Positions 1 to 13,626 of a stretch of 64,000 bases of DNA are shown here, in pieces (position 1 is the first letter of the stretch; every line of letters starts with the position of its first letter). The stretch comes from Sinonovacula constricta (Eukaryota; Mollusca; Bivalvia; Cardiida; Solecurtidae), in NCBI GenBank assembly GCA_007844125.1, contig CM017569.1, positions 13,552,994-13,616,993 of the forward strand, in the 5' to 3' direction. The notes beneath the pieces were generated by a model. It had not been told where the DNA came from and did not search any database. It worked only from the letters and a program-made list of their open reading frames with translations. The position numbers and the translations under genes are program-made.

Positions 1-1960
1 CTGTACTACACATGGGTAACTGTACTACACATGGGTAACTGTACTACATATGGGTTACTGTACTACACATGTGTTACTGTACTACATATGGGTAACTGTA
101 CTACACATGGGTAACTGTACTACACATGGGTAACTGTACTACATATGGGTTACTGTACTACACATGTGTTACTGTACTACATATGGGTAACTGTACTACA
201 CATGGGTAACTGTACTACACATGGGTAACTGTACTACACATGGGTAACTGTACTATACATGGGTAACTGTACTATACATGGGTAACTGTACTACACATGG
301 GTAACTGTACTACATATGGGTAACTGTACTACACATGTGTTACTGTACTACACATGGGTTACTGTACTACACATGGGTAACTGTACTACATATGGGTTAC
401 TGTACTACACATGGGTTACTGTACTACACATGGGTAACTGTACTACATATGGGTAACTGTACTACACATGGGTAACTGTACTACACATGGGTAACTGTAC
501 TACACATGGGTTACTGTACTACACATGGGTAACTGTACTACATATGGGTAACTGTACTACACATGGGTAACTGTACTACACATGGGTAACTGTACTACAC
601 ATGGGTAACTGTACTACATATGGGTTACTGTACTACACATGTGTTACTGTACTACACATGGGTAACTGTACTACATATGGGTAACTGTACTACACATGTG
701 TTACTGTACTACACATGGGTTACTGTACTACACATGGGTAACTGTACTACATATGGGTAACTGTACTACACATGGGTAACTGTACTACACATGGGTAACT
801 GTACTACACAGGGGTTACTGTACTACACATGTGTTACTGTACTACAAATTGGTTATTGTACAATATATGGGTTAATGTACTACACATTACTTAACGTACT
901 ACACATTGGTTACTGAACTACTCATGGGTTATTGTACAACATTTGGGTTACTGTAATACACATGGATTACTGTACTACATATTGGTTACTGTACTACCCA
1001 TGGCTTACAGTACAACATATGGGCTACTGTACTAAATATGGGTTATTGTACGACACTAGTTAGCCTACTGTACTACACACTGGTTACTGTACTACATATG
1101 GGTAACTGTACTACACACTAGTAACTGTATTACACATTGCTTACTGAACTATATATGGGTAACTGTACTACAAACTGCACTATATATCGGTTACTGTACT
1201 ACATATGGGTTACTGTACTACTCATGGGTTATTGTACTACACATTGGTTATTGTACTACACATAAGTTACTGTACTACACATGAGGTACTATACTTCACA
1301 TGGATTACTGTATAACACATTGGTTTCTGTACGATACACGGGTTATTGTACTACATATGGGTTACTATTCTACACAATGATCGTGTACTACACACTAGGA
1401 ACTGCAGTACACACAAATAACAGCACTGCACACTAGGGTCTGTAATACACACGAAAAACTGCAAACACACATGGTAACTATACTACACACTAGTTACTGT
1501 CTTACGTACTGGTAACTGTACTACACATTATACTAACTGTAATACACACTAGTTTCTGTGATCACACTGGGTAACTGTAATACACACTGGTAACTGTAGT
1601 ACACACTAGTAACTGTAATAAACACTGGTAACTGTCTTACATACTAGTTACTGTGATCACACTAGTTACTGTAATTCACTCTAGTAACTGTATTACACAC
1701 TAGTTACTGTATCACACATTAGGTACTGTGATCACACTGATAACTTTAATACACACTAGTGACTGTAATAAACACTAGTAATTTTAAACCGTATTGTAAC
1801 TGTACTACACACTAGTAACTGTACTACACAACAGTAAATGTATTACAAATCAGTAGCTGTAAACACACTGCTTACTGTACTACACATTGGCATTAGTAGT
1901 ACACACTTATGACTTTCTTACACACTAGGTACTGCAATACACACCAGTAAATGCACAATA
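1..1960. repeat. 19-bp tandem repeat array (satellite-like)
   Basis: Near-perfect head-to-tail copies of the 19-mer CTGTACTACACATGGGTAA run from 1 to about 840 (about 44 copies). Copies become progressively degenerate to about 1960. Single-base variants (CATATGGG, CATGTGTTA, CATGGGTTA, TATACATG) recur in a fixed order. The first ten monomers read A-A-B-C-D, A-A-B-C-D, which is a pentameric 95-bp super-repeat. No gene is visible inside. The array probably extends beyond the left edge. Confidence 0.97.
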
Positions 1961-4900
1961 CTATTACTACACACTGGTTACTATCTAACGTCCTGGTATC
2001 TAAACCACGCATTGGTAACTGTTCTACACATTGGTTACTGTCTTACGTCCTGGTAACTACACCACGCAGTGGTAACTGTTCTACACATTGGTTACTAACT
2101 TACGTCCTGGTAAATGCACCACGCATTGGTAACTGTACTACACACTGGTTACTATCTTACGTCCTGGTTACTGCACCACGCAGTGGTAACTGTACTACAC
2201 ATTGGTTACTAACTTACGTCCTGGTAAATGCACCACGCATTGGTAACTGTTCTACACATTGGTTACTAACTTACGTCCTGGTAAATGCACCACGCATTGG
2301 TAACTGTTCTACACACTGGTTACTATCTTACGTCCTGGTAAATGCACCACGCAGTGGTAACTGTTCTACACATTGGTTACTATCTTACGTCCTGGTAACT
2401 ACACCACGCATTGGTAACTGTACTACACATTGGTTACTAACCTACGTCCTGGTTACTGCACCATGCAGTGGTAACTGTACTACACATTGGTTACTATCTT
2501 ACGTACTGGTTACTGCACCACGCATTGGTAACTGTTCTACACACTGGTTACTATCTTACGTCCTGGTAAATGCACCACGCAGTGGTAACTGTTCTACACA
2601 CTGGTTACTATCTAACGTCCTGGTATCTAAACCACGCAGTGGTAACTGATCTACACATTGGTAACTATCTTCCGTCCTGGTAACTACACCACGCAGTGGT
2701 AACTGTTCTACACATTGGTTACTAACTTACGTCCTGGTAAATGCACCACGCAGTGGTAACTGATCTACACACTGGTTACTGTCTTACGTTCTGGTAACTA
2801 CACCACGCAGTGGTAACTGATCTACACACTGGTTACTGTCTTACGTTCTGGTAACTACACCACGCAGTGGTAACTGTTCTACACATTGGTTACTAACTTA
2901 CGTCCTGGTAAATGCACCACGCATTGGTAACTGATCTACACACTGGTTACTATCTTCCGTCCTGGTAACTACACCACGCAGTGGTAACTGTTCTACACAT
3001 TGGTTACTATCTTACGTCCTGGTAAATGCACCACGCATTGGTAACTGATCTACACACTGGTTACTATCTTACGTCCTGGTAACTACACCACACATTGGTA
3101 ACTGTTCTACACACTGGTTACTAACTTACGTCCTGGTAAATACACCACACAGTGGTAACTGTTCTACACACTGGTTACTGTCTTACGTCCTGGTAACGGC
3201 ACCACGCATTGGTAACTGTTCTACACACTGGTTACTGTCTTACGTCCTGGTAACGGCACCACGCAGTGGTAACTGATCTACACACTGGTTACTGTCTTAC
3301 GTTCTGGTAACTACACCACGCAGTGGTAACTGTTCTACACATTGGTTACTAACTTACGTCCTGGTAAATGCACCACGCATTGGTAACTGATCTACACACT
3401 GGTTACTATCTTACGTCCTGGTAACTACACCACACATTGGTAACTGTTCTACACACTGGTTACTAACTTACGTCCTGGTAAATACACCACACAGTGGTAA
3501 CTGTTCTACACACTGGTTACTGTCTTACGTCCTGGTAACGGCACCACGCATTGGTAACTGTACTACACACTGGTTATTGTCTTCCGTCCTGGTAACGGCA
3601 CCACGCAGTGGTAACTGATCTACACACTGGTTACTATCTTCCGTCCTGGTAACTACACCACGCAGTGGTAACTGTTCTACACATTGGTTACTAACTTACG
3701 TCCTGGTAAATGCACCACGCATTGGTAACTGATCTACACACTGGTTACTATCTTACGTCCTGGTAACTACACCACACATTGGTAACTGTTCTACACACTG
3801 GTTACTAACTTACGTCCTGGTAACGGCACCACGCATTGGTAACTGTACTACACACTGGTTATTGTCTTCCGTCCTGGTAACTACACCACGCAGTGGTAAC
3901 TGTTCTACACATTGGTTACTAACTTACGTCCTGGTAAATGCACCACGCATTGGTAACTGATCTACACACTGGTTACTGTCTTACGTCCTGGTAACTACAC
4001 CACACAGTGGTAACTGTTCTACACACTGGTTACTGTCTTACGTCCTGGTAACGGCACCACACATTGGTAACTGTACTACACACTGGTTATTGTCTTACGT
4101 CCTGGTAACGGCACCACACAGTGGTAACTGTACTACACACTGGTTATTGTCTTACGTCCTGGTAACTACACCACACATTGGTAACTGTACTACACACTGG
4201 TTATTGTCTTCCGTCCTGGTAACGGCACCACACAGTGGTAACTGTTCTACACACTGGTTACTATCTTCCGTCCTGGTAACGGCACCACACAGTGGTAACT
4301 GTACTACACATTGGTTACTATCTTACGTCCTGGTAACTACACCACACATTGGTAACTGTACTACACACTGGTTACTATCTTACGTCCTGGTTACTGCACC
4401 ACGCATTGGTAACTGTTCTACACACTGGTTACTATCTTACGTCCTGGTAACTACACCACGCATTGGTAACTGTACTACACACTGGTTACTATCTTACGTC
4501 CTGGTTACTGCACCACGCATTGGTAACTGTACTACACACTGGTTACTATCTTACGTCCTGGTTACTGCACCACGCATTGGTAACTGTACTACACATTGGT
4601 TACTGTCTTACGTCCTGGTAACGGCACCACGCATTGGTAACTGTACTACACACTGGTTACTATCTTACGTCCTGGTAACGGCACCACGCATTGGTAACTG
4701 TACTACACACTGGTTACTATCTTACGTCCTGGTAACTACACCACACATTGGTAACTGTACTACACACTGGTTACTAACCTACGTCCTGGTAACTACACCA
4801 CACAGTGGTAACTGTACTACACACTGGTTACTGTCTTACGTCCTGGTAACTACACCACACAGTGGTAACTGTACTACACACTGGTTACTGTCTGACGTCC

Positions 4901-7900
4901 TGGTAACGGCACCACACAGTGGTAACTGTACTACACACTGGTTACTGTCTTACGTCCTGGTAACTACACCACGCAGTGGTAACTGTACTACACACTGGTT
5001 ACTGTCTTACGTCCTGGTAACTACACCACACAGTGGTAACTGTACTACACACTGGTTACTGTCTTACGTCCTGGTAACTACACCACACAGTGGTAACTGT
5101 ACTACACACTGGTTACTGTCTTACGTCCTGGTAACTACACCACGCAGTGGTAACTGTACTTCACATTGGTTACTATCTTACGTCCTGGTAACGGCACCAC
5201 GCATTGGTAACTGTACTACACACTGGTTACTGTCTTACGTCCTGGTAACTACACCACGCAGTGGTAACTGTACTTCACATTGGTTACTATCTTACGTCCT
5301 GGTAACGGCACCACGCATTGGTAACTGTACTACACACTGGTTACTGTCTTACGTCCTGGTAACGGCACCACGCAGTGGTAACTGTACTACACACTGGTTA
5401 CTGTCTTACGTCCTGGTAACGGCACCACGCAGTGGTAACTGTACTTCACATTGGTTACTGTCTTACGTCCTGGTAACTACACCACACAGTGGTAACTGTA
5501 CTACACATTGGTTACTGTCTTACGTCCTGGTAACGGCACCACGCAGTGGTAACTGTACTACACACTGGTTACTGTCTGACGTCCTGGTAACGGCACCACG
5601 CAGTGGTAACTGTACTTCACATTGGTTACTGTCTTACGTCCTGGTAACTACACCACGCAGTGGTAACTGTACTACACACTGGTTACTATCTTACGTCCTG
5701 GTAACTACACCACACAGTGGTAACTGTACTACACACTGGTTACTGTCTTACGTCCTGGTAACGGCACCACGCAGTGGTAACTGTACTTCACATTGGTTAC
5801 TGTCTTACGTCCTGGTAACTACACCACGCAGTGGTAACTGTACTACACACTTGTTACTGTCTTACGTCCTGGTAACTACACCACGCAGTGGTAACTGTAC
5901 TACACACTGGTTACTGTCTGACGTCCTGGTAACTACACCACGCAGTGGTAACTGTACTACACACTGGTTACTATCTTACGTCCTGGTAACTACACCACGC
6001 AGTGGTAACTGTACTACACACTTGTTACTGTCTTACGTCCTGGTAACGGCACCACACAGTGGTAACTGTACTACAAACTGGTTACTGTCTTACGTACTGG
6101 TAACTACACCACGCATTGGTAACTGTACTACACACTTGTTACTGTCTTACGTACTGGTAACTACACCACGCATTGGTAACTGTACTACACACTTGTTACT
6201 GTCTTACGTACTGGTAACTACACCACGCATTGGTAACTGTACTACACACTTGTTACTGTCTTACGTACTGGTAACTACACCACGCATTGGTAACTGTACT
6301 ACACACTTGTTACTGTCTTACGTCCTGGTAACGGCACCACACAGTGGTAACTGTACTACACACTGGTTACTGTCTTACGTACTGGTAACTACACCACGCA
6401 GTGGTAACTGTACTACACACTTGTTACTGTCTTACGTCCTGGTAACGGCACCACACAGTGGTAACTGTACTACACACTGGTTACTGTCTTACGTACTGGT
6501 TACTGCACCACGCATTGGTAACTGTACTACACACTGGTTACTGTCTTACATCCTGGTAACGGCACCACACAGTGGTAACTGTACTACACACTGGTTACTG
6601 TCTTACATCCTGGTAACTACACCACACAGTGGTAACTGTACTACACACTGGTTACTGTCTTACATCCTGGTAAATACACCACACAGTGGTAACTGTACTA
6701 CACATTGGTTACTGTCTTACATCCTGGTAACGGCACCACACAGTGGTAACTGTACTACACATTGGTTACTGTCTTACGTCCTGGTAACTGCACCACACAG
6801 TGGTAACTGTACTACACATTGGTTACTGTCTTACGTCCTCGTAACTACACCACGCATTGGTAACTGTACTACACATTGGTTACTGTCTTACGTCCTGGTA
6901 AATACACCACACAGTGGTAACTGTACTACACACTGGTTACTATCTAACGTTCTGGTATCTAAACCACGCAGTGGTAACTGTTTTACACACTGGTTACTGT
7001 CTTACGTCCTGGTAACTACACCACACAGTGGTAACTGTTTTACACACTGGTTACTGTCTTACGTCCTGGTAAATACACCACACAGTGGTAACTGTTCTAC
7101 ACACTGGTTACTGTCTTACGTCCTGGTAAATGCACCACACAGTGGTAACTGTTCTACACACTGGTTACTGTCTTACGTCCTGGTAAAAACACCACACAGT
7201 GGTAACTGTACTACACACTGGTTACTATCTAACGTTCTGGTATCTAAACCACGCAGTGGTAACTGTTTTACACACTGGTTACTGTCTTACGTCCTGGTAA
7301 CTACACCACACAGTGGTAACTGTACTACACATTGGTTACTGTCTTACGTCCTGGTAAATACACCACACAGTGGTAACTGTTCTACACACTGGTTACTGTC
7401 TTACGTCCTGGTAAATGCACCACACAGTGGTAACTGTACTACACACTGGTTACTATCTAACGTTCTGGTATCTAAACCACGCAGTGGTAACTGTTTTACA
7501 CACTGGTTACTGTCTTACGTCCTGGTAACTACACCACACAGTGGTAACTGTTTTACACACTGGTTACTGTCTTACGTCCTGGTAACTACACCACGCAGTG
7601 GTAACTGTACTACACACTGGTTACTGTCTTACGTCCTGGTAACTACACCACACAGTGGTAACTGTACTACACACTGGTTACTGTCTTACGTCCTGGTAAC
7701 GGCACCACGCATTGGTAACTGTTTACACACTGGTTACTAGCTTACGTCCTGGTTACTGCACCATGCAGTGGTATCTGTACTACACACTGGTTACTGTCTT
7801 ACGTCCTGGTAACTACACCACACAGTGGTAACTGTACTACACACTGGTTACTGTCCTACGTCCTGGTTACTGCACCACACATTGGTAACTGTACTACACA

Positions 7901-7945
7901 TTGGTTACTATCTTACGTCCTGGTAACTGCACCATGCAGTGGTAA
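1961..7945. repeat. 57-bp higher-order minisatellite (trimer of a 19-mer)
   Basis: About 105 tandem copies of a 57-bp unit. Each unit splits into three related 19-mers: ACACATTGGTTACTATCTT, ACGTCCTGGTAACTGCACC and ACGCATTGGTAACTGTACT. All three align to the 19-bp monomer of the neighbouring array, so this is a higher-order repeat that grew from it. Because 57 is divisible by 3, one + strand frame stays open for long stretches (1951-2649 and 4090-7740), giving a 19-residue periodic peptide. I treat those frames as by-products. Homogenised sub-blocks (for example TTG for TGG at 6125-6310) suggest recent local amplification. Confidence 0.97.
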
Positions 7946-8614
7946 CTTAACTACTGAACAAACTGTATTGTAGTCATTGTATAAATTCTATAGATTAAAA
8001 ATAGCAGATCCATCCAAACGTCAATAATTCATGTAAAAATGAAAAGATTTCTTCGGGTTTATAAAATGAAACACTAAGAACCTTCGGCTTATCATCCTTT
8101 GTTCTGAAATGTCGTACATTTAAGCCACGGGCTCTGAAAGAAGGGCAATTACTTGTTAAAATTGGACGTCTCACCTTGTGCTATGGTAGAAATTGGTTTC
8201 CATCGACCGAAGCTCATGTGCACTTTATCTCAAAGCTCCTGTGCACATTATCTGGTGTTGAAGATAGCATGCTCATCCACAGGCGCTGTAATCGGTCATC
8301 CGCTCCTAGAGACAATCTTGTGTGTTGTCATTTAAGGTTCGCGTTTTTCGGCTGGTCCGATCCGATGATGCATGGACTGGAACAGATCCATGGGACAGGC
8401 AGTGACCTTAAGCGGGTCGATATACATGTATATCTAAGAGAAAAAAAAGTTCGGATCAAACTTAAAGTAAACTTGCTTACAGTCGGCAGAAATTGGTCGG
8501 ACATTCAGGAAATGCCTCATCATACAAAAGACAACGAGTTCTACTTCCTCTTGCTCCTATTACAGTTTGGTGATGTTCTTCCTTGTCAATGGTTAGAAGG
8601 GATTAGGGATTGGG
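7946..8614. other. Gene-free flank of the satellite block
   Basis: Unique sequence between the end of the 57-bp array and the first SINE. Short frames on the + strand (8153-8335 and 8176-8619) lack any recognisable domain and have no convincing splice context. I see no exon of the downstream gene here. Confidence 0.5.
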
Positions 8615-8883
8615 ATTAGCCGGCATTTTTGCCGATACTGCGCAGCGACATTTCTATCATTACAGCACAGGGGCAATTATGAGGTGCCCAGGGACTGAAC
8701 CCGGTCGGTCCATTATACTGACACCGACGAGTCAGGCGTAATGCTGTCCCCGTAGCCCCAAGCGTTAGGAGGGAAGCCACTACTACCAACTTTAAAGTCT
8801 TTGGTATGACCCGGCCGGGGTTCGAACCCAAGACCTCCCGATCCGCAAGCCGACGCTCTACCGTCTGAGCTATTGCGGCCGGT
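8615..8883 (-). repeat. tRNA-derived SINE, family 1, copy 1
   Basis: On the - strand the element starts with a tRNA-like head. It has an A-box-like TAGCTCAGACGGTAGAGCG and a B-box GGTTCGAACCC, the two internal RNA polymerase III promoter parts. A body follows with CATACCAAAGACTTTAAAG and CGGTGTCAGTATAATGG. The same body motifs recur at 30898-31199 and 59340-59530, so this is a dispersed family and not a tRNA gene. It abuts another element of opposite orientation at 8884. Confidence 0.8.
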
Positions 8884-9210
8884 CAATGGTTAGAAGACTT
8901 ACAGTTGTAAGTTTTAAATACAGTCACCAGTGCGCTAAAACTGTCCTGGAAAAGGTACTCCAGATTCGATTCCCGTTCGGGTTGAATGACTTAATGTGGA
9001 AAGGACTACCAGCTGACCTGCGGAACGCCGGTCGTTCTACCCAGACAGTTGTCTGGGATCTTCCTCCACTAAAACAGATGGACGTCGCTATAATGATCAG
9101 AATTGGCCGCTGCGATGTATCAGTAAAAGTACAACACTATTTTGCCAACATAATTGTGGTTCTAATGGAGTTTCTAACATATATTGAAACGATAATATAT
9201 GTCTAAATGA
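8884..9210 (+). repeat. tRNA-related SINE-like repeat, family 2, copy 1
   Basis: Contains a B-box-like GATTCGATTCCC near 8963 and a conserved core with GCCGGTCGTTCTACCCAGAC. The core includes a perfect 8-bp hairpin, CCCAGACA-GT-TGTCTGGG, around 9040-9057. Related cores are at 20470-20645 (+), 22385-22500 (+) and 27235-27400 (-). An open frame across it (8886-9206) has no domain and is explained by the repeat. Confidence 0.65.
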
Positions 9211-11361
9211 ACGTTTAATAATATTCATTTTATCCTGATCTACACTGTTTGCATTGTCCCGATTCAGTCATGGTTAGCTTATATAGAGCTAACCCCCTTC
9301 TCCAATGCAATGAGCACCTATACCTTGTATTGGGCTGACTTAGATCTTATAATGGTGATATCCGACAGTTTACACCTCTGTTGATTTTTTTTCTCTCATG
9401 TAATCAAAAAAAGTGTTACCTGGATAGATAATAAGAAATGCTGTTTATTGTTGCTCTGCATCCATGTTAAGAACAAAACATAACACCCTACTTGTCATTA
9501 CAAAAATATATTCTCCATCCGAGCCACTCTGCACTGTTAGCTATTAAGCTAACAAAACGACGCGATGACGTTCCTTTTAGTTCACGTTACATAATCATCT
9601 GGATATTCAATTCTGAGGATGATATTTATTTTTAGTAATCCCAATCGTACCTATTTATAGATTTGGAAATAATTGACATTTAAACCGATATCTTTCACTA
9701 TTTACTCAGTCTTACAAATGCGACAACTTCATAATCTAAACAGTAAAAGTTTGTTTAGCAGTAATGAACAAATTTAACAGAAAAAGGGGGTAAAATGTAG
9801 TTACATGTATTAGGTTCCGATTTTGAAGTGTGATAGACTGCCGTAGTCTGTTATTCTGTTATCATACATCTATAACGTTTTAACACCGTTAATTTTACAA
9901 ATGAGGATACGTGATACATACATGTAGACCTGTGGTTGATATGACTTGGAAGGGCATAGTACAGTTGTAACATAAGATAATGCAATATTTAGTAACATTA
10001 TTTATTTCTTTGATGATTACTTTCACCTATACTTCTGCAAGCATTTCTCTCGCGTTTTTAAGAAGGGATGAAACATGGCATGCTGCATGTAATACCATTT
10101 GAAAAAAATATGTTGTTTGATTAAACTAAAGTAAATGCATTTCGTGCTAGGTCGACCGATAATCTTAATCACTCAGCACTTAAGCACACCAATAAAGTAG
10201 ATACCTATATTGGTTAACAACTCGTATCAGTTTGCTGGACCCCCTTAAATGACTTTGAATATGATAATGTGGTATTTTATTGGTGCTAGAAATTCCGAAA
10301 ACACGCTTTAATTACAGGACTTGATCATTGTTATGTACATACAGACTAGAGTTAAACACTTTTCTCGTTTGAATGAGGTTAACAAACTGAATATTTATTA
10401 CAACTTTTAATGTGAGTCATTGAAGTCTGAATCACTTGTTTTAATGTATGCTAAATGTATCAGAGCAGTAAAAATGTTGGAGTTTTGTACAATTGCTATG
10501 TGACATTTGCTGTTATTTAACCCTTCTATTAACATTCTTCTTGGTTGACAACAACTTATCCTTCGATGCAGAATGTGTCGCTGCAAAGGTTGTGCATTGA
10601 TATATAGCTCTTTATCTATGGCGCGCTTGCATTATACAAACCGCTAATTGGTTTTACATGTCACGTGTTTTCTGAACACTTTTCATTTCTTAACGGGCTC
10701 TTGTTGGTTATTTTACATGTATGTAAGGAAAGGTACATACTGTTGTCCCCGCCTAGAATCAAGACATGACTGTATTATGGGATGGGAAGGAAGTTGATTG
10801 CATAACTTAAACAGAGAAGACCTGTCCAGCACTTATATTTTATCCCCGAAAGAAACTAAATGAACTCTACATATATGAGGCAGTTGTACAAAAAAGTTAA
10901 GATTTGATTTAAACCGATCCGTTCTGATAATGTGATTTCTTCTGGCAGTAATTGTCTACCTTAAAGGCGGTAAGCGCTTATTGATAAAATACTTAAGACA
11001 TTTCAGTAACATTCACAGCACCTAAATAATGATATAATTAAGGCCTAAAAAGTCCTCATAGGGATTTTCTGATTAAGTATTTCATCCTGTGGGAGATATG
11101 GCACTGTTTTTCTATGTTTAAAAGCAATACTACAGGAAGCAGTCAACTTCAGCTTTCATCAGCTAATCAAGCTAACTCAGCGCAAGTACAAATTATCCTA
11201 TTAAATAGTTATCTTAACACAACATGCAGTGGTATTTTGATATTGTACTATGGAAATGATAGAGAACCAAAGATTAATAAATATAATTATATGGCTGTAA
11301 AGGTCCAAGAGATAATTTTACTTTGAATAACAAGTTGTTCATATTTTCCTTTGCACTTCAG
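9211..11361. other. Upstream intron or 5' region of PLCE, no gene seen
   Basis: AT-rich sequence with many stops in all frames. I searched it for exons encoding the F0/F1 part of a FERM domain or an initiating methionine in frame with the exon at 11362 and found none. It is probably an intron whose upstream exon lies left of the window, beyond the satellite block. Confidence 0.4.
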
Positions 11362-13626
11362 CTTCAAGACCTGATTGTATCTGGGGAGTTGCCCTGCTCC
11401 AAGGAGGAGGCGGCCACACTAGCCGGGATCCAGCTGCATCTGGAAGAGGCATGGCCAGACGATGAAGGGACCAATAGAAATCGTCTATGCAGGTACGTTG
11501 TTTTGTCGTATCTTCTCTTATGTGCGAAACATGCTGAATAACAAAAGACCTGATAAAAATATGAAAATGTACGAAATTATCTTACCTTCATTCCCTAATA
11601 GGCATGACTGTTTAGTCAACCATTGTTGAAATGACGAAACTATAGGTTTATAAAATTTATACTGTTATTTCTTAACGTACCTTTGTAAAGGAATGTGTTT
11701 AAATATTGTGGATTGTGGATATCTTTTTTTCAGATTATCTCTTGGTGAAGCTAATTATTTACTGGCATATAAACAAGTTTTCTATTTTCTGGCTACAATT
11801 ATTGAAAACTGCAAAGTATAGATATACGACGTCCTCGTTTATAATTAGTTTACCTATATACAACGTATTCCAATTTAAGATATGGATTACATTATTGACT
11901 AGTATCAAACATACGTAGATTTGTGCTTAAAAGTTTTCGGTTGCTTTGTTTTGTTCCGGTTTCTGCTTTCTTTTGAAATGTCACTATAATAACTATTAGC
12001 GAAAATCAGATCTCTACGTGGCGGTGATTAATGTATATCACTGCACCTTGAAGAATGTTACCTTTCTGATTTGATCTGGTGTTAAAGCAACCACGCCAGC
12101 TGTTCATGCCCTGCTAGCATATGAATAATCACATTAAATCTGCATTAAGCTTAGTTAAATATATTATTGATATAACTTTTTATTGTTAGCAGGACATTGA
12201 CTCCAACCTACAACAGTATTACCGTTCTAGTAACAACCTGTTGAAACGTTGGTTTTCACTCGTGTGTTTGATAAAAAAACCCAACACTGTTGTTGTTTTG
12301 CAGGCTTCAAGAGAACAAGATGACAGACCTCGGTGCAGTTCAGTCTCGCAAAACCTCGAGTTATGATGAGAAGCAAGAGAATCTGCGGAAGAAAAAGGAG
12401 TTGATACGAAATAACAAGGCAAGAGGGATAACTCTTAGTCGACGGAAGGGAAAATTGGTGCGACAGTTGTCTTGCGTAAGCGATAAAGACCCAGAAAATC
12501 ATGTAGAAATAGATCTTGCCAACTATCTCCCGCCATTGTATACAACTTCGAAGAAAATCAAAAGGTTGATCGAGGTATGCTGTTTTGAAGTTTTAAAATT
12601 TATTAATACATATTTATGAGCTTTTAACCACTATCGGCTAAGTGCTCAAGATACGACTTTTTAGAACGGTGTTTTAGTTTATTAGCTTTGTATTGTACCG
12701 CCAGAATGCATAATTCTATCGGGCAACTGATTACAACTACAGCATGCAATAGCAGACCCAAAATGTGTGTAGAGGAAATTCAAACTCACTTTACAAAGCG
12801 TTGGTATTTTTTTTCTGAATAAAGAAAATCGATCTGGACTTATATTTGCTTAATACTGATAAAGTGTCAAAAGAAAGTTGGATTGGACATTGTTTTGATT
12901 TTTTTATCTTAATAATGATATGTCCTATTATTTTCTTTTATGTCAGAATCGGACTCGAACTTTAAGAGAAAAGTATCCGTTAAAAACAGTAAGGGTCAAT
13001 TAAAATGTCCTTTTTCACTTCACTTCAGTTAATATCTTTTACTTATTTCTTTAACTGAGTGATAACTACAATAGGGAAATCAATAGTGTAAAACATTGCA
13101 GTCAATTTAGTAGAACGAAACAGCGCTGAAGTAATACACAGTCATGTCTTCCAAATACATTTTACAAGTACACAAATACATTATTTTGAATATAATATAA
13201 TGACCTTATTTTATGTTTGTCACAACGCACCGACGCAAATATGTACCCCCACCCACCCCAACAAAAGAAAAGTTCTCGCCAAGACCCGGGACACGATCGA
13301 ACCCACGCGGTGAGGGGCTGAGGAGTTACAATTCTAACCGCTCGACCACGAATTCAGTGATAGATAGATTTTATTGTCTGATAAATATATACTTGAAAGG
13401 TTGAATACAAGTAGTTAGTGACACAGTCGATGGAAATATCAAATACATTTTTACATTGATACACAAATATTGACAGGAAAAGCAGAAGAAGCTATGGCAC
13501 ACCCCGTTCTACGACAGCGAGCTGCAGTTGAAGCGACTCTACATTAAAATATGTAAGAATCTGCCTGGCTTCGGATGCAAGCTGTATCACGTCAAAGAAC
13601 TCCTGAAAGGAAACACGCAGAAAAAG
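11362..13626 (+). CDS. PLCE1: PLCE segment: talin-like FERM F2 lobe and start of F3 (exons 1-3 visible)
   Basis: Visible residues 1-184. [19 protein letters not shown] resembles the opening helices of the talin F2 lobe (NGSHPVSFDKACEFAGFQ). It is followed by a basic, poorly conserved insert (about 48-85), then [10 protein letters not shown], like talin [30 protein letters not shown] and HVKELLKGN then match the F2-F3 boundary of talin (LARSLKTYGVSFFLVKEKMKG). FERM domains bind acidic phospholipids and membrane-protein tails. No F0 or F1 lobe is visible. The assignment comes from motif comparison by eye. The exons are in phase with the next one (0, 2/1, 0, 0). Confidence 0.75.

Noticed and set aside
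1951..2649. 232-codon open frame on the + strand
   Set aside because: Same explanation: start of the 57-bp repeat array.
4090..7740. 1216-codon open frame on the + strand
   Set aside because: It is a 19-residue periodic translation of the 57-bp minisatellite. The unit length is a multiple of 3, variation between units changes residues freely, and there is no domain or promoter evidence.
1..7945. CRISPR-like array
   Set aside because: Repeats are contiguous with no unique spacers, and the host is a eukaryote.
8176..8619. 147-codon frame as a possible upstream exon or gene
   Set aside because: No domain recognised, no clear splice sites, and it runs into the SINE at 8615.
8808..8883. Possible tRNA gene on the - strand
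   Set aside because: It has A and B boxes but is continuous with a SINE body found at two other places. It is best seen as the head of a SINE.
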